This document shows, in pieces, positions 1 through 9,751 of a stretch of DNA of 64,000 nucleotides. Within the stretch, counting starts at the first letter, position 1. Each line of letters opens with the position of its first letter. The translations under genes and the position numbers were made by a program. The notes below the pieces were generated by a model. That model was not told where the DNA came from and made no database searches. It was given only the letters and a program-made list of their open reading frames with translations. The DNA comes from Bradyrhizobium sp. AZCC 2176 (GTDB lineage: Bacteria > Pseudomonadota > Alphaproteobacteria > Rhizobiales > Xanthobacteraceae): the NCBI RefSeq assembly GCF_036924645.1, contig NZ_JAZHRX010000001.1, forward strand, positions 5,111,501 to 5,175,500, given 5' to 3'.

Positions 1-1057
1 CAAGCCGCTCCTCGGGAACGAAGGCCGCCCCGAGCTTGCGCCGCTGCGTGATCGAAAGGTGCCCCGCTGCATGCCCGTCTATGATAATTGTGCCGGGGTC
101 TTGTGCCAGCCGTTCTCCCGACAAAGCGGCAAAAAGCTCGTCCTGACCGTTGCCAGCGACACCGGCGATGCCCAGGATTTCGCCACCCTTGAGCTCGAAG
201 GAGATGTTCCGAAGCCGCACACTGTGCGGATCGTCCGGCTCGAGGCTGAGGTCGTTGACGACAAGCCGCGGCACGGTGGTTTTCCGGTTGGCGGGAACCC
301 TCACTTCCTTGATCTCGCTGCCGACCATCATCCGCGCGAGCGAAGCCGCGGTCTCCGCTTTGGGATTGCAGGTCGAAACCTTCTTGCCGCCGCGCAGGAT
401 GGTGGCGGTGTCGCAGAGCTGCTTCACCTCTTCCAGCTTGTGGCTGATGTAGAGGATCGCGCGGCCCTCGGCCTTGAGGCGATTGAGCACGACGAAGAGC
501 TGGTCGGCTTCCTGCGGCGTCAGCACCGCGGTCGGTTCATCGAGGATCAGGAATTTCGGATTTTGCATCAGCGCGCGCACGATCTCGATGCGCTGGCGTT
601 CGCCGACGGATAGTTGCCAGACCTCGCGTTTGGGATCGAGCGGAAGCCCGTAAACACGAGATACTTGCTCGAGGCGCGCTGACATGTCCCTGAAAGATTC
701 CTTGCCGTCGAGCCCGAGCGCAACGTTTTCTGCCACGTTAAGATTGTCGAACAGCGAGAAGTGCTGGAACACCATGCCGATGCCGCGGCTGCGCGCTTCC
801 GACGGTCCGGAGAGAACCATCGTCTCGCCCTGCCAGCGCATTTCGCCTTCGCTCGGCTGGATCAATCCGTAAATGGTTTTGACGAGCGTCGATTTTCCCG
901 CGCCGTTTTCGCCGAGCAGTGCGTGGATCTGCTGTGGCCAGATATCGATGTCGATCGCCTCATTGGCGAGGAAGCTGCCATAGCGCTTGGTCAGGCCAAC
1001 CGTCCGGAGCAGCGGCGTGGCACCGATGGGCAGCTCGGCAGGCGTCGAATCCAGCAT
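1..1057 (-). CDS. Purine/nucleoside-type ABC transporter ATP-binding protein (partial)
   Basis: Duplicated-ATPase subunit of the simple-sugar/nucleoside ABC importer family; it would hydrolyse ATP at the inner face of the membrane to drive uptake. The gene enters from the right and runs off the left edge, so only about 352 N-terminal codons are visible. The first ABC domain shows Walker A GENGAGKST, the signature LSVGERQRIEIVRAL and Walker B LILDEPTAVLTPQEA. A second, degenerate ABC domain begins near residue 245, with GVAGNGQDELF in place of Walker A. The signature and second-domain wording are typical of the BMP/nucleoside subgroup rather than ribose importers. The start is the ATG at 1057. 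A purine/nucleoside deaminase lies upstream on the same strand, which fits nucleobase or nucleoside scavenging, but the substrate is inferred. Confidence 0.88.
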   Translation of the reverse strand, partial: MLDSTPAELPIGATPLLRTVGLTKRYGSFLANEAIDIDIWPQQIHALLGENGAGKSTLVKTIYGLIQPSEGEMRWQGETMVLSGPSEARSRGIGMVFQHFSLFDNLNVAENVALGLDGKESFRDMSARLEQVSRVYGLPLDPKREVWQLSVGERQRIEIVRALMQNPKFLILDEPTAVLTPQEADQLFVVLNRLKAEGRAILYISHKLEEVKQLCDTATILRGGKKVSTCNPKAETAASLARMMVGSEIKEVRVPANRKTTVPRLVVNDLSLEPDDPHSVRLRNISFELKGGEILGIAGVAGNGQDELFAALSGERLAQDPGTIIIDGHAAGHLSITQRRKLGAAFVPEERL

Positions 1058-1369
1058 TCGTAATCACGCGTCCCAGGAAATGGTGCCTCAATATTGGGCT
1101 AGTTTCGGCTCGCGCGTAAGTGGAGAAAAAGCGTCAAGCCTTGCTCAACTCTTTGGCAAGCAAAGCGCCTTCCTGGTCCTTGATTGCTTGGCTTTACGAA
1201 GCATTTCCGGATCGCAGCGCGTTGTCCAGGTCGGCCGACAGCGCCCGATCGATGTTGCAGATTTGTAACGGTGCAGACCAATTCGAAACTGTCTCGTCGG
1301 TCCTGACGCGAAGTTGAGCAGTATTACTGCGAGCTCAGGGCTGGTGGTTCGTGGGCCTGCCGTTACGGG
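1058..1369. other. Intergenic region, no gene seen
   Basis: This stretch of about 310 bases separates the nucleoside ABC ATPase from the deaminase. Short open frames exist on both strands but none has a convincing ribosome binding site or recognisable motif. It presumably carries the leftward promoter of the ABC transporter operon. No hairpin with a T-run was found. Confidence 0.5.
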
Positions 1370-1870
1370 CTACCTATTCCAGACCCCGGCGTGAACCGCC
1401 GCGGCTTCGTCCTCAAGCAACGGGCCCACCACTTCGGTCGCGCGTTGCCCGCTGGCGAACACGTCGCGGCAGGGCAGGTTGAGGGTCGGATTTTCCGGAT
1501 GGTTGCCGGTGAGATCCCGCAGCCGGTGTTCGCTCAGGCCGTACACCAGGCGGCCGATGCCGGCCCAGTAGATCGCGCCTGCGCACATCGCGCATGGTTC
1601 GGCGGACGAATACAGCGTAGTGCTGCGAAGGATATCTGGCGCGACCGTGGTGCAGGCCTGTGTCGCCAGCAGGCGCTCGGCATGCGCCGTACCGTCATGC
1701 GACGGCATATAGCCGTTCTCGGCTTCGATCAGTACGGAGCCGCGCTGGTCGACGAGCAGGGCGCCGAAAGGATGATTGCCACGGGTCATGGCGCGGCGAG
1801 CGACGTGGAACGATTGCCGCAGGAAATGCACATCGCGTTCCAGCGGGCTCAGCGAGGAAATATCGACCAT
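1370..1870 (-). CDS. Nucleoside/purine deaminase (cytidine deaminase superfamily)
   Basis: Cytosolic zinc hydrolase predicted to deaminate a purine base or nucleoside such as guanine. The zinc site is complete: H63-A-E65 (metal ligand and catalytic glutamate) and P-C93-A-M-C96 (two metal cysteines). The protein has 166 residues, normal for the guanine deaminase/TadA-like branch. It lacks obvious tRNA-binding features, and the adjacent purine-type ABC ATPase favours a metabolic rather than tRNA-editing role. The ATG at 1870 is preceded by an AGGA ribosome binding site. The exact substrate cannot be read from the sequence. Confidence 0.85.
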   Translation of the reverse strand: MVDISSLSPLERDVHFLRQSFHVARRAMTRGNHPFGALLVDQRGSVLIEAENGYMPSHDGTAHAERLLATQACTTVAPDILRSTTLYSSAEPCAMCAGAIYWAGIGRLVYGLSEHRLRDLTGNHPENPTLNLPCRDVFASGQRATEVVGPLLEDEAAAVHAGVWNR

Positions 1871-2014
1871 CGGTCCTGACCGTCAATGCCCCGCCGTGGG
1901 CCGCCCGATTTCGGTGAGATTGGCCTCGCTGGCGCGCGCTTCATGAATCTTCCCGCCGGAACAATACGCCTATCTCGCTCGGCGAAACACATATGCGTCT
2001 CGCGCAGGTGGCTG

Positions 2015-2800
2015 TCAGGCATGAACTGCAACCTTCAACGCCTCGGCACGGATCTCTTCGACAAGCCGCTCCTTCAGCATGACGAATTCGGCCGTGGTCT
2101 TGATCTTGTAGGATCGCGGATGGGGTAGATCGACCGCGATTTCGGCTTTGATGCGGCCGGGACGTGCGCTCATCACGACGACCCGGCTGCCGAGGAAGAT
2201 CGCCTCTTCGATGTCGTGCGTCACGAACAGCACGGTCTTCTGGTCGCGCTCCCAGATTCCGAGCAGCATCTCCTGCATCAGTGCGCGGGTTTGATTATCC
2301 AGCGCTCCGAACGGCTCGTCGAGTAACAGGATCTTGGGATCGTTGGCAAGGGCGCGCGCAATAGCTGTGCGTTGCTGCATGCCGCCGGAGAGTTGCTTCG
2401 GCCAGTGATTTTCAAATCCCGAGAGGCCGACCCGATCGATGAAACCATCGGCGATCTTGCTGCGCTCCGCCTCGGAAATCCCGCGTTCGCGCAGGCCGAA
2501 CGCGATGTTTTCGCGAACGGTCAGCCACGGAAACAGCGTGTACGACTGAAACACCATGCCGCGATCCGCGCCAGGTCCCGTCACCTCGAGCCCGTCCAGG
2601 AGGACGCGGCCGCTTGTCGGCCGATCAAGGCCTGCGATGATGCGCAGCAGCGTGGATTTTCCGCAGCCCGACGGGCCGAGGATGGTGACGAAATCATTGT
2701 TACCGACGCTGAGGTCAGTCGGTTCCAGAGCCCGCGTTGGCACATTGCCCTGGCGCGCAGGGAAGGTGCGCGAGACCTGATCGATCTTCAGCTTGGTCAT
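2015..2800 (-). CDS. NitT/TauT-family ABC transporter ATP-binding protein
   Basis: ATPase of a nitrate/sulfonate/taurine-type importer (SsuB/TauB-like), 261 residues. Walker A GPSGCGKST is at residues 42-50; the signature LSGGMQQR and Walker B ILLLDEPFGALD follow at normal spacing, then the H-loop VTHDIEEA. The start chosen is the ATG at 2800, which overlaps the permease stop as ATGA; an upstream in-frame start at 2995 would lie deep inside the permease. It is the last gene of the leftward unit binding protein-permease-ATPase that follows hutF-hutC. The position suggests uptake of histidine, urocanate or a related nitrogen compound, but the family transports many solutes. Confidence 0.92.
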   Translation of the reverse strand: MTKLKIDQVSRTFPARQGNVPTRALEPTDLSVGNNDFVTILGPSGCGKSTLLRIIAGLDRPTSGRVLLDGLEVTGPGADRGMVFQSYTLFPWLTVRENIAFGLRERGISEAERSKIADGFIDRVGLSGFENHWPKQLSGGMQQRTAIARALANDPKILLLDEPFGALDNQTRALMQEMLLGIWERDQKTVLFVTHDIEEAIFLGSRVVVMSARPGRIKAEIAVDLPHPRSYKIKTTAEFVMLKERLVEEIRAEALKVAVHA

Positions 2801-3573
2801 GCCAATTTCCACGGAAACAGCCAGGCGTTGAAGGCCTTGAACAGGAAGTCCGACACGAGGCCGATCAGCCCGATGACGATGATACCGAAGATGATCTGAC
2901 CGGTGTTGAGCAGCGCCTGGCTGTCGGTGATCATGTGGCCGATGCCCGAGGATGAACCGATCAGCTCGGCGACGATGACGTAGGTCCACGCCCAACCCAG
3001 GACCAGCCGAAGGATTTCCGCGATCTCGGGAGCAGACGAAGGCAGCAGCACGCGGCCGATGATGCCGCGGTCGCTGGCGCCCAGGGTGTATGCTGCTTCA
3101 ACGAGGTCGCGCCGTGTGCTGCCGACGTTCACAGCGATCATCAGGATGATCTGGAACACCGAGCCGATAAAAATGACCAGCAGCTTCTGCAGCTCGCCGA
3201 TGCCCGCCCACAGGATCAACAGCGGGATGAAGGCTGACGCGGGCAGATAACGGGCAAACGAGACAAACGGCTCCAGGAAAGCCTCTATGGGCTTGTAAGC
3301 GCCCATCAGAACGCCGAGCGGCACGGCGATGATGGCCGCCAGCACAAAGCCGCCGACCACCCGCCAGATTGTCATGCCGATGTCGAACAGGAAGCCATGC
3401 TTGGTCAGGAGCTCCCAGCCTTCCTGCAGCATGGTCAGCGGGTTGGCGAGAAACGTTTTCGAGACGTGACCGCCGAAGGTCGCCCACGCCCACAGGGCCA
3501 CGAACAGCACAAAGAACGCGAAGCCGTAGACCGCGCGCTGCTTCGATGTCACGGGATCGAGGGGACGTGTCAC
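2797..3573 (-). CDS. NitT/TauT-family ABC transporter permease
   Basis: Inner-membrane permease of 258 residues (SsuC/TauC-like) with about six hydrophobic segments and the cytoplasmic EAA loop EAAYTLGASDRGIIGRVLLP that contacts the ATPase. The 3' end overlaps the ATPase start by four bases (ATGA), showing translational coupling. It is separated from the binding-protein gene by about 90 bases. Family and membrane topology are clear; the substrate is not. Confidence 0.92.
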   Translation of the reverse strand: MTRPLDPVTSKQRAVYGFAFFVLFVALWAWATFGGHVSKTFLANPLTMLQEGWELLTKHGFLFDIGMTIWRVVGGFVLAAIIAVPLGVLMGAYKPIEAFLEPFVSFARYLPASAFIPLLILWAGIGELQKLLVIFIGSVFQIILMIAVNVGSTRRDLVEAAYTLGASDRGIIGRVLLPSSAPEIAEILRLVLGWAWTYVIVAELIGSSSGIGHMITDSQALLNTGQIIFGIIVIGLIGLVSDFLFKAFNAWLFPWKLA

Positions 3574-3660
3574 AAGGCAAATTCCTCAAAGCGGTACGTT
3601 GATCATGGGAAGTCCCGCTCCCTCACATGTGGAAGCGGGACCGGCGCGACGCGACCGAAG

Positions 3661-4605
3661 CTACTTGATAAAGCTCGTATCAACGAGGTCATCGATTTTC
3701 GGAATCGACTTGATGATGCCGATCTCCAGCAACAGGTCTGCAGCTTCCTTGGTAAAGGCCTGGAATTCGCCTGCGAAGAATTTCTGGTTCGCGGCCTTGT
3801 CCTGCCAGCGCAGATACTTTGCCGAGTTGCCGAACTGCTCGCCGGACTGCTTCACATCGGAACCCATGATCTCGTAGGACTTGGCCTGGTCCTTTTCGAT
3901 CAGGGCGACGGCCTCGAAATAGCTGTCGGCCAGTGCTTTCGCTGCCTTCGGGTTTTCGGTCAGGAATTTCGGCGTGCAGCCGAACGTGTCCATGATCATC
4001 GGGTAGTCGAGCGTGGTAGCAATGATCTTGCCCTTGTCCGGCGCGGCACGCACCGTCGACAAGTAAGGCTCATAGGTCATGGCTGCATCGTTCTGGCCGG
4101 ACACGAATGCCTGCGCCGCTGCGGCTGGCTCCAGGTTCACTACCGTGACGTCCTTGACCGAAAGGCCGTTTTTCTTGAGCATCCAGGCCAGGGTGAAATA
4201 GGGCGCCGTGCCGGGTGCAGACGCGGCGACCGTCTTGCCCTTCAGATCCTTGATCGAGGCGACATCGTTCCGCGTTGCCATGCCGTCGGCGCCGTAGCTT
4301 TTGTCGAGCTGGAAGATCTGCTTGGTGGCGACGCCATTGGCATTCCAGGAAATCCAGGTTTCGACCGTGGTTGCCGCGCACTGGATGTCACCTGAGGCGA
4401 CGGCCAGATGCCGGTCCTTCTGCGGGATCTTCCTGATGGTCACGTCGAGACCGTTCTTCTTGAAGATGCCGGCCTGGTTGGCGAGCGTGAGCGGCGCAAA
4501 CCCGGTCCATCCGGAAATTCCGATGGCGACCTTGACGTCCTGCGCGATGGCTGGTGCGGACACAAGAAGGGCCGCGGTTGCCGCGAATATTCCAAGATTA
4601 CGCAT
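3661..4605 (-). CDS. NitT/TauT-family ABC transporter periplasmic substrate-binding protein
   Basis: Exported solute-binding protein of 314 residues. A typical signal peptide (MRNLGIFAATAALLVSAPAIA, cleavage after AIA) is followed by an NMT1/SsuA-like fold with KVAIGISGWTGFAPLTLA near the N terminus and a central GKTVAASAPGTAPYF lobe. The start at 4605 is preferred over an open extension to 4794 because it gives a clean signal peptide and has AAAGGGA upstream. The 166-base leader contains short palindromes and a direct repeat that may be an operator. Co-orientation behind hutF-hutC suggests a role in histidine-related uptake, by context only. Confidence 0.9.
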   Translation of the reverse strand: MRNLGIFAATAALLVSAPAIAQDVKVAIGISGWTGFAPLTLANQAGIFKKNGLDVTIRKIPQKDRHLAVASGDIQCAATTVETWISWNANGVATKQIFQLDKSYGADGMATRNDVASIKDLKGKTVAASAPGTAPYFTLAWMLKKNGLSVKDVTVVNLEPAAAAQAFVSGQNDAAMTYEPYLSTVRAAPDKGKIIATTLDYPMIMDTFGCTPKFLTENPKAAKALADSYFEAVALIEKDQAKSYEIMGSDVKQSGEQFGNSAKYLRWQDKAANQKFFAGEFQAFTKEAADLLLEIGIIKSIPKIDDLVDTSFIK

Positions 4606-4686
4606 GGCTGAATTCCCTTTGCTGGTTAATGGATTGCGTTCTGTTCGTCCGTTCATCCGCTTGCGCGTTGCTGCTGCATCAGACGC

Positions 4687-4725
4687 TGATGCATCAGGTA
4701 CTGGTACCTCAACTGCTGGTACCTC
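4687..4725. promoter_or_regulatory. Repeat cluster upstream of the ABC binding protein
   Basis: The gap between hutC and the binding-protein gene holds the perfect palindrome TGATGCATCA (4687-4696) and two direct copies of CTGGTACCTC (4701-4710 and 4716-4725), spaced 15 bases and each containing GGTACC. Further CTGCTGCAT-like copies flank them. The arrangement looks like an operator or leader element for the ABC genes. It does not match the HutC-type consensus seen upstream of hutI, so the binding factor is unknown. Confidence 0.35.
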
Positions 4726-4771
4726 GCTGCTGCATAAATTGTGCCGTACTTCACATGCATCGGTCTGCCTC

Positions 4772-5515
4772 TCAACCGCCCTTGAAGCGGGCAACCAGTT
4801 TGTGAGATTCGCCCGGATAGAGCAGGCGCACGGCCGTCAGCGGCTGTGCGCTGCGCCAGGTATGGCGGTCGATCACGAGGCACGGCGCGCCGATCGCTAT
4901 CTCCAGGGCCGCTGCGGCCTGCTGGTCGGCCACAATAGCGCAGATCGAATGTTCGGCTTCCGTCCACGGGACATGATGAAGCAGCCACGAGCCGGGCGGT
5001 TCGGTCGCAAAATCCGCCGTGGCCGCCTCGGGCACGGCGTCGAGATCGATCAGCCTGTCCTCGATGGCGAAAGGTACATCATCCGCGCTGTGCCGGCATG
5101 CGATCGCGATCACCTTGCTGGTTTTCCGTGCTCCGAGACGGTCGCGGTCGGCGGCCGTCGCGGCGCGGTGCGAGCGCTGGATCAACTCATAGCCATAACT
5201 GCGGCCGAGCGCGGTAATCTCCGCGCGGATGTCGGCGATCTTGAGCACCGCCGACAGGAATGTGGGGCGGCGTACAAAGGTGCCAGCCTTTCGCCGCCGC
5301 TCGATCAGATCAGCTTGCGCCAGTTCCGACAGCGCCTTGCTCACCGTCATGCGCGAGCAGCGATAGCGCGCCATGAGCTCGTGCTCGAACGGGATGCGGT
5401 GACCCGGCGGCCATTCGCCGGTCAGGATCCGCCGCTCGATGTCGAGCCGGATCTGCTTGTACAGCGTCGGCTTGTCGGCCGCCGGGAGTTTCTCGCGGTC
5501 GGTGGCAAGGCTCAT
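4772..5515 (-). CDS. hutC: Histidine utilization repressor HutC (GntR family)
   Basis: GntR-family transcription factor of 247 residues. The N-terminal winged helix (about residues 18-88) reads TLYKQIRLDIERRI...RCSRMTVSKALSELA...GTFV, and the C-terminal part is a UTRA effector domain (about 105-240). HutC proteins repress histidine catabolic genes and are released by urocanate. The start codon overlaps the hutF stop by four bases, so the two are co-transcribed from the hutF promoter, giving autoregulation through the operator at 6910-6919. Confidence 0.93.
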   Translation of the reverse strand: MSLATDREKLPAADKPTLYKQIRLDIERRILTGEWPPGHRIPFEHELMARYRCSRMTVSKALSELAQADLIERRRKAGTFVRRPTFLSAVLKIADIRAEITALGRSYGYELIQRSHRAATAADRDRLGARKTSKVIAIACRHSADDVPFAIEDRLIDLDAVPEAATADFATEPPGSWLLHHVPWTEAEHSICAIVADQQAAAALEIAIGAPCLVIDRHTWRSAQPLTAVRLLYPGESHKLVARFKGG

Positions 5516-6870
5516 GCCACGAGCCTCCGCACTGCCGCGTTGAATGCGTCGCGCGCCTGCTGGCGGAGGCGGTGACGTCCATTCTCGACGAGCTTGTTGC
5601 CGCCTGCCCAGACACAGGCGACGGCGGGCGCGCCTGCCGCAAAGATCCAGCCGTCGAGGATCGTATCCCCGCGGCGTCCGGCGAGCGAGGGATGCGTGGT
5701 GTCGAGAGTCACGATGTCGGCGCGCGCACCCGCCTGGAGGCCGACGACCGGTTGTGCGAGTGCCTGGGCGCCGCCGGCGAGTGCAGCATCGAATAGCGCG
5801 CGACCGGTTGAGACGCCGGGACTGCCGGACAACACATTGCGCTCCCGGTGTCTTAGCCGCTGGCCATACTCAAGCTGGCGCAATTCGTCGGTGACGCCGA
5901 CCAGCACGTTGGAATCGGTGCCGACGCCGAACCGGCCGGCTGCGTCGAGGAATTCGCGGGCTGGAAAAATGCCGTCGCCGAGGCTTGCTTCAGTAACCGG
6001 GCAGAGCCCGGCGACCGCGCCGCTTCTTGCAAGCGCGGCGGTTTCTGTTGTGGTCATGTGGGTTGCGTGAATGAGACACCAGCGCCGATCGACGGGCGCA
6101 TGTTCGAGCAGCCACTCAACCGGCCGCCGCCCCGACCAGGCGATGCATTCATCGACTTCTCTTGTCTGTTCGGCGGCGTGAATATGCACCGGTCCGCCTT
6201 CGGCCAGCGGTGCAATGGCCGCAAGTTCATCAGGCGTCACGGCCCGCAGGCTGTGCGGCGCGACGCCGACATTGGCGCCCGGCAGCGCGCGGATGGCTGT
6301 GCGCGTGGCGGCCGTCAGCCTGGCGAACTGGTCGACGGAGCAGATGAAACGGCGCTGGCCGGCATGCGGTAGCGCTCCACCGAACGACCCGTGCGCGTAG
6401 AAACTCGGCAGTAGCGTGAGCCCGATGCCGGTGATCTCGGCGGCCCGCACAATTCGCGTCGCCATCTCCGCAGGGTTTGCGTAGGGTGCACCATCGCGGT
6501 CGTGATGCAGATAATGGAATTCCCCGACGCGGGTATACCCATGCTCTAGCATCTCGACATAGAGCAGCGTTGCGACGGCTTCGGTGTCTTCCGGCGTCAT
6601 CTCCAGCGCGAAGCGATACATCGTCTCGCGCCATGTCCAGAACGTGTCCGCGGAATTGCCGCGCGTTTCGGCGAGCCCTGCCATGCCGCGCTGGAACGCG
6701 TGACTATGCAGGCTGGTTATTCCGGGGATTGCCAACGGGTGGCGTTCATCGTGTTCTTCCGGCGCCACGCCGCTCGTGACCTGCGTGATGGTGCCGTCGG
6801 TCACCACCACCTGCACGTCGTCGGCCCAGCCTGAAGGGAGCAGTGCTGATCCGAAATGCAGAGTGGACAT
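5512..6870 (-). CDS. hutF: Formimidoylglutamate deiminase HutF
   Basis: Cytosolic zinc amidohydrolase (452 residues) converting N-formimidoyl-L-glutamate to N-formyl-L-glutamate and ammonia, the fourth step of the five-step histidine pathway. Metal motif S-L-H55-S-H57-A-F-Q-R follows a beta-sandwich N terminus; the later ligands appear in [16 protein letters not shown] and GTDSNV. Presence of HutF means histidine is degraded via formylglutamate rather than formamide release. The HutG deformylase that would finish this route is not in the window. Divergent from hutI, with which it shares a 92-base promoter region. Confidence 0.95.
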   Translation of the reverse strand: MSTLHFGSALLPSGWADDVQVVVTDGTITQVTSGVAPEEHDERHPLAIPGITSLHSHAFQRGMAGLAETRGNSADTFWTWRETMYRFALEMTPEDTEAVATLLYVEMLEHGYTRVGEFHYLHHDRDGAPYANPAEMATRIVRAAEITGIGLTLLPSFYAHGSFGGALPHAGQRRFICSVDQFARLTAATRTAIRALPGANVGVAPHSLRAVTPDELAAIAPLAEGGPVHIHAAEQTREVDECIAWSGRRPVEWLLEHAPVDRRWCLIHATHMTTTETAALARSGAVAGLCPVTEASLGDGIFPAREFLDAAGRFGVGTDSNVLVGVTDELRQLEYGQRLRHRERNVLSGSPGVSTGRALFDAALAGGAQALAQPVVGLQAGARADIVTLDTTHPSLAGRRGDTILDGWIFAAGAPAVACVWAGGNKLVENGRHRLRQQARDAFNAAVRRLVA

Positions 6871-6909
6871 GTTTCCAAACCGGCTGGACAGAATACCAAC
6901 ACGATTTTA

Positions 6910-6919
6910 TGTATAGACA
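6910..6919. promoter_or_regulatory. HutC-type operator between hutF and hutI
   Basis: TGTATAGACA lies in the 92-base gap between the divergent hutF and hutI starts. It matches at every position the published HutC-subfamily GntR operator consensus (y-GT-M-TA-K-AC). It is the only such match noticed in the window. Its location would let HutC control both arms of the hut locus, including its own gene. Confidence 0.7.
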
Positions 6920-6962
6920 TATTGATACCCCCGTCAAGGTTCCGCCGTTGAGGGAGTGCCGC

Positions 6963-8177
6963 ATGGCTGAGCGCTTCGATCGTATCTGGCACAATGCCCG
7001 GCTCGCCACGCTTCGGAAGGACCTGCCCGAGCTCGGCGTGATCGAGCCCGGCGTGATCGCTGCGCGCGGTGGCCGCATCGTCTTCGCCGGCAGCCGTTCT
7101 GACTTTCCATCGGATGCCGATGCGGCCGAACGCATCGATTGCGCGGGGCGGTGGATCACGCCCGGACTGGTGGATTGTCATACCCACCTGGTATTCGGCG
7201 GAAACCGCGCGCACGAGTTCGAGCTGCGGCTGCAGGGCGCAAGTTACGAAGAGATCGCGCGCGCGGGCGGCGGCATCATCTCGACGGTCGCAGCGACGCG
7301 AGCATCCAGCGAGGCCGAACTTGTTGCCGGGGCGCTGCCGAGGCTCGACGCCCTGATCGGCGAGGGCGTGACGACGCTGGAGATCAAATCCGGCTATGGG
7401 CTCAATACGGACACCGAGATGCGTCAGCTCGCGGCAGCGCGTGCGTTGGGCCGTAACCGGCCGGTCACGATCCGCGCGACGTTTCTTGGCGCGCACGCGC
7501 TGCCTCCGGAAGCGGAGGGCGACAAGGATCGATACATCGATCTGGTTTGCCGGGACATGCTGCCGGCTGTGGCGAAGGCCGGGCTCGCCGACGCGGTTGA
7601 TGGCTTCATGGAAGGCATCGCGTTTTCAGGAGAGCAAACGGCGCGCGTGTTCCGCGCCGCCAAGGTGCTGGGATTGCCGGTCAAACTGCATGCGGATCAG
7701 TTGTCGAACCTCGGCGGCGCGGCGCTTGCCGCGCAGTTCTCCGCCTTGTCTGCCGATCATCTGGAGCATACGGATGAAACCGGTGTTGCCGCCATGGCGC
7801 GGGCAGGCACACTAGCGGTGCTTCTGCCAGGCGCGTTCTACTTCATTCGCGAGACGAAGAAGCCGCCGATCGAGCTGTTCCGTGTCCATGGCGTGAACAT
7901 GGCACTGGCGACCGATTGCAATCCCGGCAGTTCACCGCTGACGTCCCTTCTGCTCACCATGAACATGGGCGCGACATTATTCCGGATGACGGTTGCCGAA
8001 TGCCTCGCCGGCGCGACCCGCGAAGGCGCGCGTGCGCTGGGTATTCTGGATGAGACAGGCACGCTCGAGGCCGGCAAATATTGCGATCTCGCGATCTGGG
8101 ATATCGACCGGCCGGCCGAACTCGTCTACCGCATAGGCTTCAACCCGTTGCACTGCCGGGTATGGAGAGGGCGATGA
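6963..8177 (+). CDS. hutI: Imidazolonepropionase HutI
   Basis: Metal-dependent amidohydrolase, 404 residues, opening 4-imidazolone-5-propanoate to N-formimidoyl-L-glutamate in the cytosol. The metal site D-C-H73-T-H75-L-V-F-G-G is followed by [14 protein letters not shown] and the late [10 protein letters not shown] motif typical of HutI. The ATG at 6963 is preferred over an upstream frame start at 6843 because GAGGGAG sits just upstream and the longer form would run across the operator and into hutF. The last four bases overlap the hutH start. Confidence 0.96.
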   Translation: MAERFDRIWHNARLATLRKDLPELGVIEPGVIAARGGRIVFAGSRSDFPSDADAAERIDCAGRWITPGLVDCHTHLVFGGNRAHEFELRLQGASYEEIARAGGGIISTVAATRASSEAELVAGALPRLDALIGEGVTTLEIKSGYGLNTDTEMRQLAAARALGRNRPVTIRATFLGAHALPPEAEGDKDRYIDLVCRDMLPAVAKAGLADAVDGFMEGIAFSGEQTARVFRAAKVLGLPVKLHADQLSNLGGAALAAQFSALSADHLEHTDETGVAAMARAGTLAVLLPGAFYFIRETKKPPIELFRVHGVNMALATDCNPGSSPLTSLLLTMNMGATLFRMTVAECLAGATREGARALGILDETGTLEAGKYCDLAIWDIDRPAELVYRIGFNPLHCRVWRGR

Positions 8178-9751
8178 GCGATAAGGACTCAGCCATTGTC
8201 CTTTCGCCTGGAAAGGCCAGCCTCGACGATCTCGCGCACGTGCTTGCCGGCGCGGCCGTCGAGCTCGATCCATCATTCTGGCCGCGCGTGGAGGCCGCGT
8301 CACGCATTGTGGCGGAGGCCGCGGAGGCGGAAGCGCCGGCCTACGGCATCAATACCGGGTTTGGAAAGTTGTCGTCGAAACGAATTCCTCCGGCACAGAC
8401 CGCGCTGCTGCAGCGTAATCTCATCGTGTCGCATTGCTGCGGGGTAGGGCCCGCAACGCCCGAACCGATCGTGCGGTTGATGATGGCGCTGAAGATCATT
8501 TCGCTGGGACGAGGTGCCTCGGGCGTCCGCCGCGAAATCATCGAGCAGCTCCAGGCCATGTTGGCGCGCGGCATTTATCCGCTGGTGCCGCAGCAGGGAT
8601 CGGTGGGGGCGTCCGGCGATCTGGCGCCGCTCGCGCATATGACCGCCGTCATGATCGGCGAGGGGCAGGCGCTTGTCGATGGAAAGGTTTTGCCGGGTCG
8701 CGATGCGCTGGCCGTCGCCGATCTTACGCCGCTGACGCTGGGGCCGAAGGAAGGCCTTGCCCTGATCAACGGCACGCAGTTTTCAACAGCCTATGCCATT
8801 TCCGGATTGTTGCGCGCCCATGGCCTCACCTGCGCTGCGCTGGTGACGGGGGCGTTGTCGGTCGACGCGGCCATGGCGTCGACGGCCCCGTTCCGTCCGG
8901 AGATTCAGCAATTGCGGGGGCATGCCGGGCAGATCGCGGCCGGCGCAACACTTACAGCGCTGCTCGAAGGCAGCGATATCCGCATGTCGCATCTCGAGGG
9001 CGACGAGCGGGTGCAGGATCCCTATTGCCTGCGTTGCCAGCCGCAGGTGACCGGCGCCGCGCTCGACCTGTTGGTTCAGGCCGCCCGCACGCTGACGATC
9101 GAGGCCAATGCCGTCACGGACAACCCGCTGGTACTGGTTGACACCGGCGAAATCGTCTCCGGCGGAAATTTTCACGCCGAGCCGGTCGCCTTTGCTGCTG
9201 ATCAGATCGCGCTTGTCTTGTCCGAGATCGGCGCCATCAGCGAGCGGCGCATCGCGACTCTGGTCGATCCCGCGCTGAACTTCGGACTGCCGCCGTTCCT
9301 GACCCCCGATCCCGGTCTCAATTCCGGCTTCATGATCGCCGAAGTCACGGCGGCCGCACTCTATGCCGAGAACAAGCAACGCGCCACAGCCTGCTCGATC
9401 GACTCCACGCCGACCAGCGCCAATCAGGAAGATCATGTGTCGATGGCCGCGCACGCGGCACGCCGGTTGTCTGACATGGCTGACAACCTTGCCACCATTC
9501 TCGGCATCGAGCTGCTGGTTGCCGCGCAAGGCATCGGTCTGCGTGCGCCGCATTCGACCAGTCCTGCGCTGGCGGCGGTGATCGCAGCGTTGCGCGAGCG
9601 GGTGCCGGCGCTTAGTGACGATCGTTACATGGCCGGCGATCTCGCGAAGGCAACAGCGCTGGTTGAAGCCGGCACATTGCCGGCCGCCGCGATTTCGGTG
9701 CTTGAGAGCAACCCGTTTCCAATCCTTGCCGAGAGAGGCCATTTATCATGA
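8174..9751 (+). CDS. hutH: Histidine ammonia-lyase HutH
   Basis: Catalyses L-histidine to trans-urocanate and ammonia, the entry step of the pathway. The 525-residue protein carries the tripeptide A146-S147-G148 within [15 protein letters not shown], which cyclises to the MIO electrophile. The N-terminal [11 protein letters not shown] motif is also characteristic. The start at 8174 overlaps the hutI stop as ATGA and the gene overlaps hutU in the same way, so the three are translationally coupled. An in-frame upstream start at 8081 is rejected because it lies inside hutI. Confidence 0.97.
   Translation: MSDKDSAIVLSPGKASLDDLAHVLAGAAVELDPSFWPRVEAASRIVAEAAEAEAPAYGINTGFGKLSSKRIPPAQTALLQRNLIVSHCCGVGPATPEPIVRLMMALKIISLGRGASGVRREIIEQLQAMLARGIYPLVPQQGSVGASGDLAPLAHMTAVMIGEGQALVDGKVLPGRDALAVADLTPLTLGPKEGLALINGTQFSTAYAISGLLRAHGLTCAALVTGALSVDAAMASTAPFRPEIQQLRGHAGQIAAGATLTALLEGSDIRMSHLEGDERVQDPYCLRCQPQVTGAALDLLVQAARTLTIEANAVTDNPLVLVDTGEIVSGGNFHAEPVAFAADQIALVLSEIGAISERRIATLVDPALNFGLPPFLTPDPGLNSGFMIAEVTAAALYAENKQRATACSIDSTPTSANQEDHVSMAAHAARRLSDMADNLATILGIELLVAAQGIGLRAPHSTSPALAAVIAALRERVPALSDDRYMAGDLAKATALVEAGTLPAAAISVLESNPFPILAERGHLS

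Noticed and set aside
8783..9742. 319-codon minus-strand frame over hutH
   Set aside because: Antisense to histidine ammonia-lyase, no recognisable domain.
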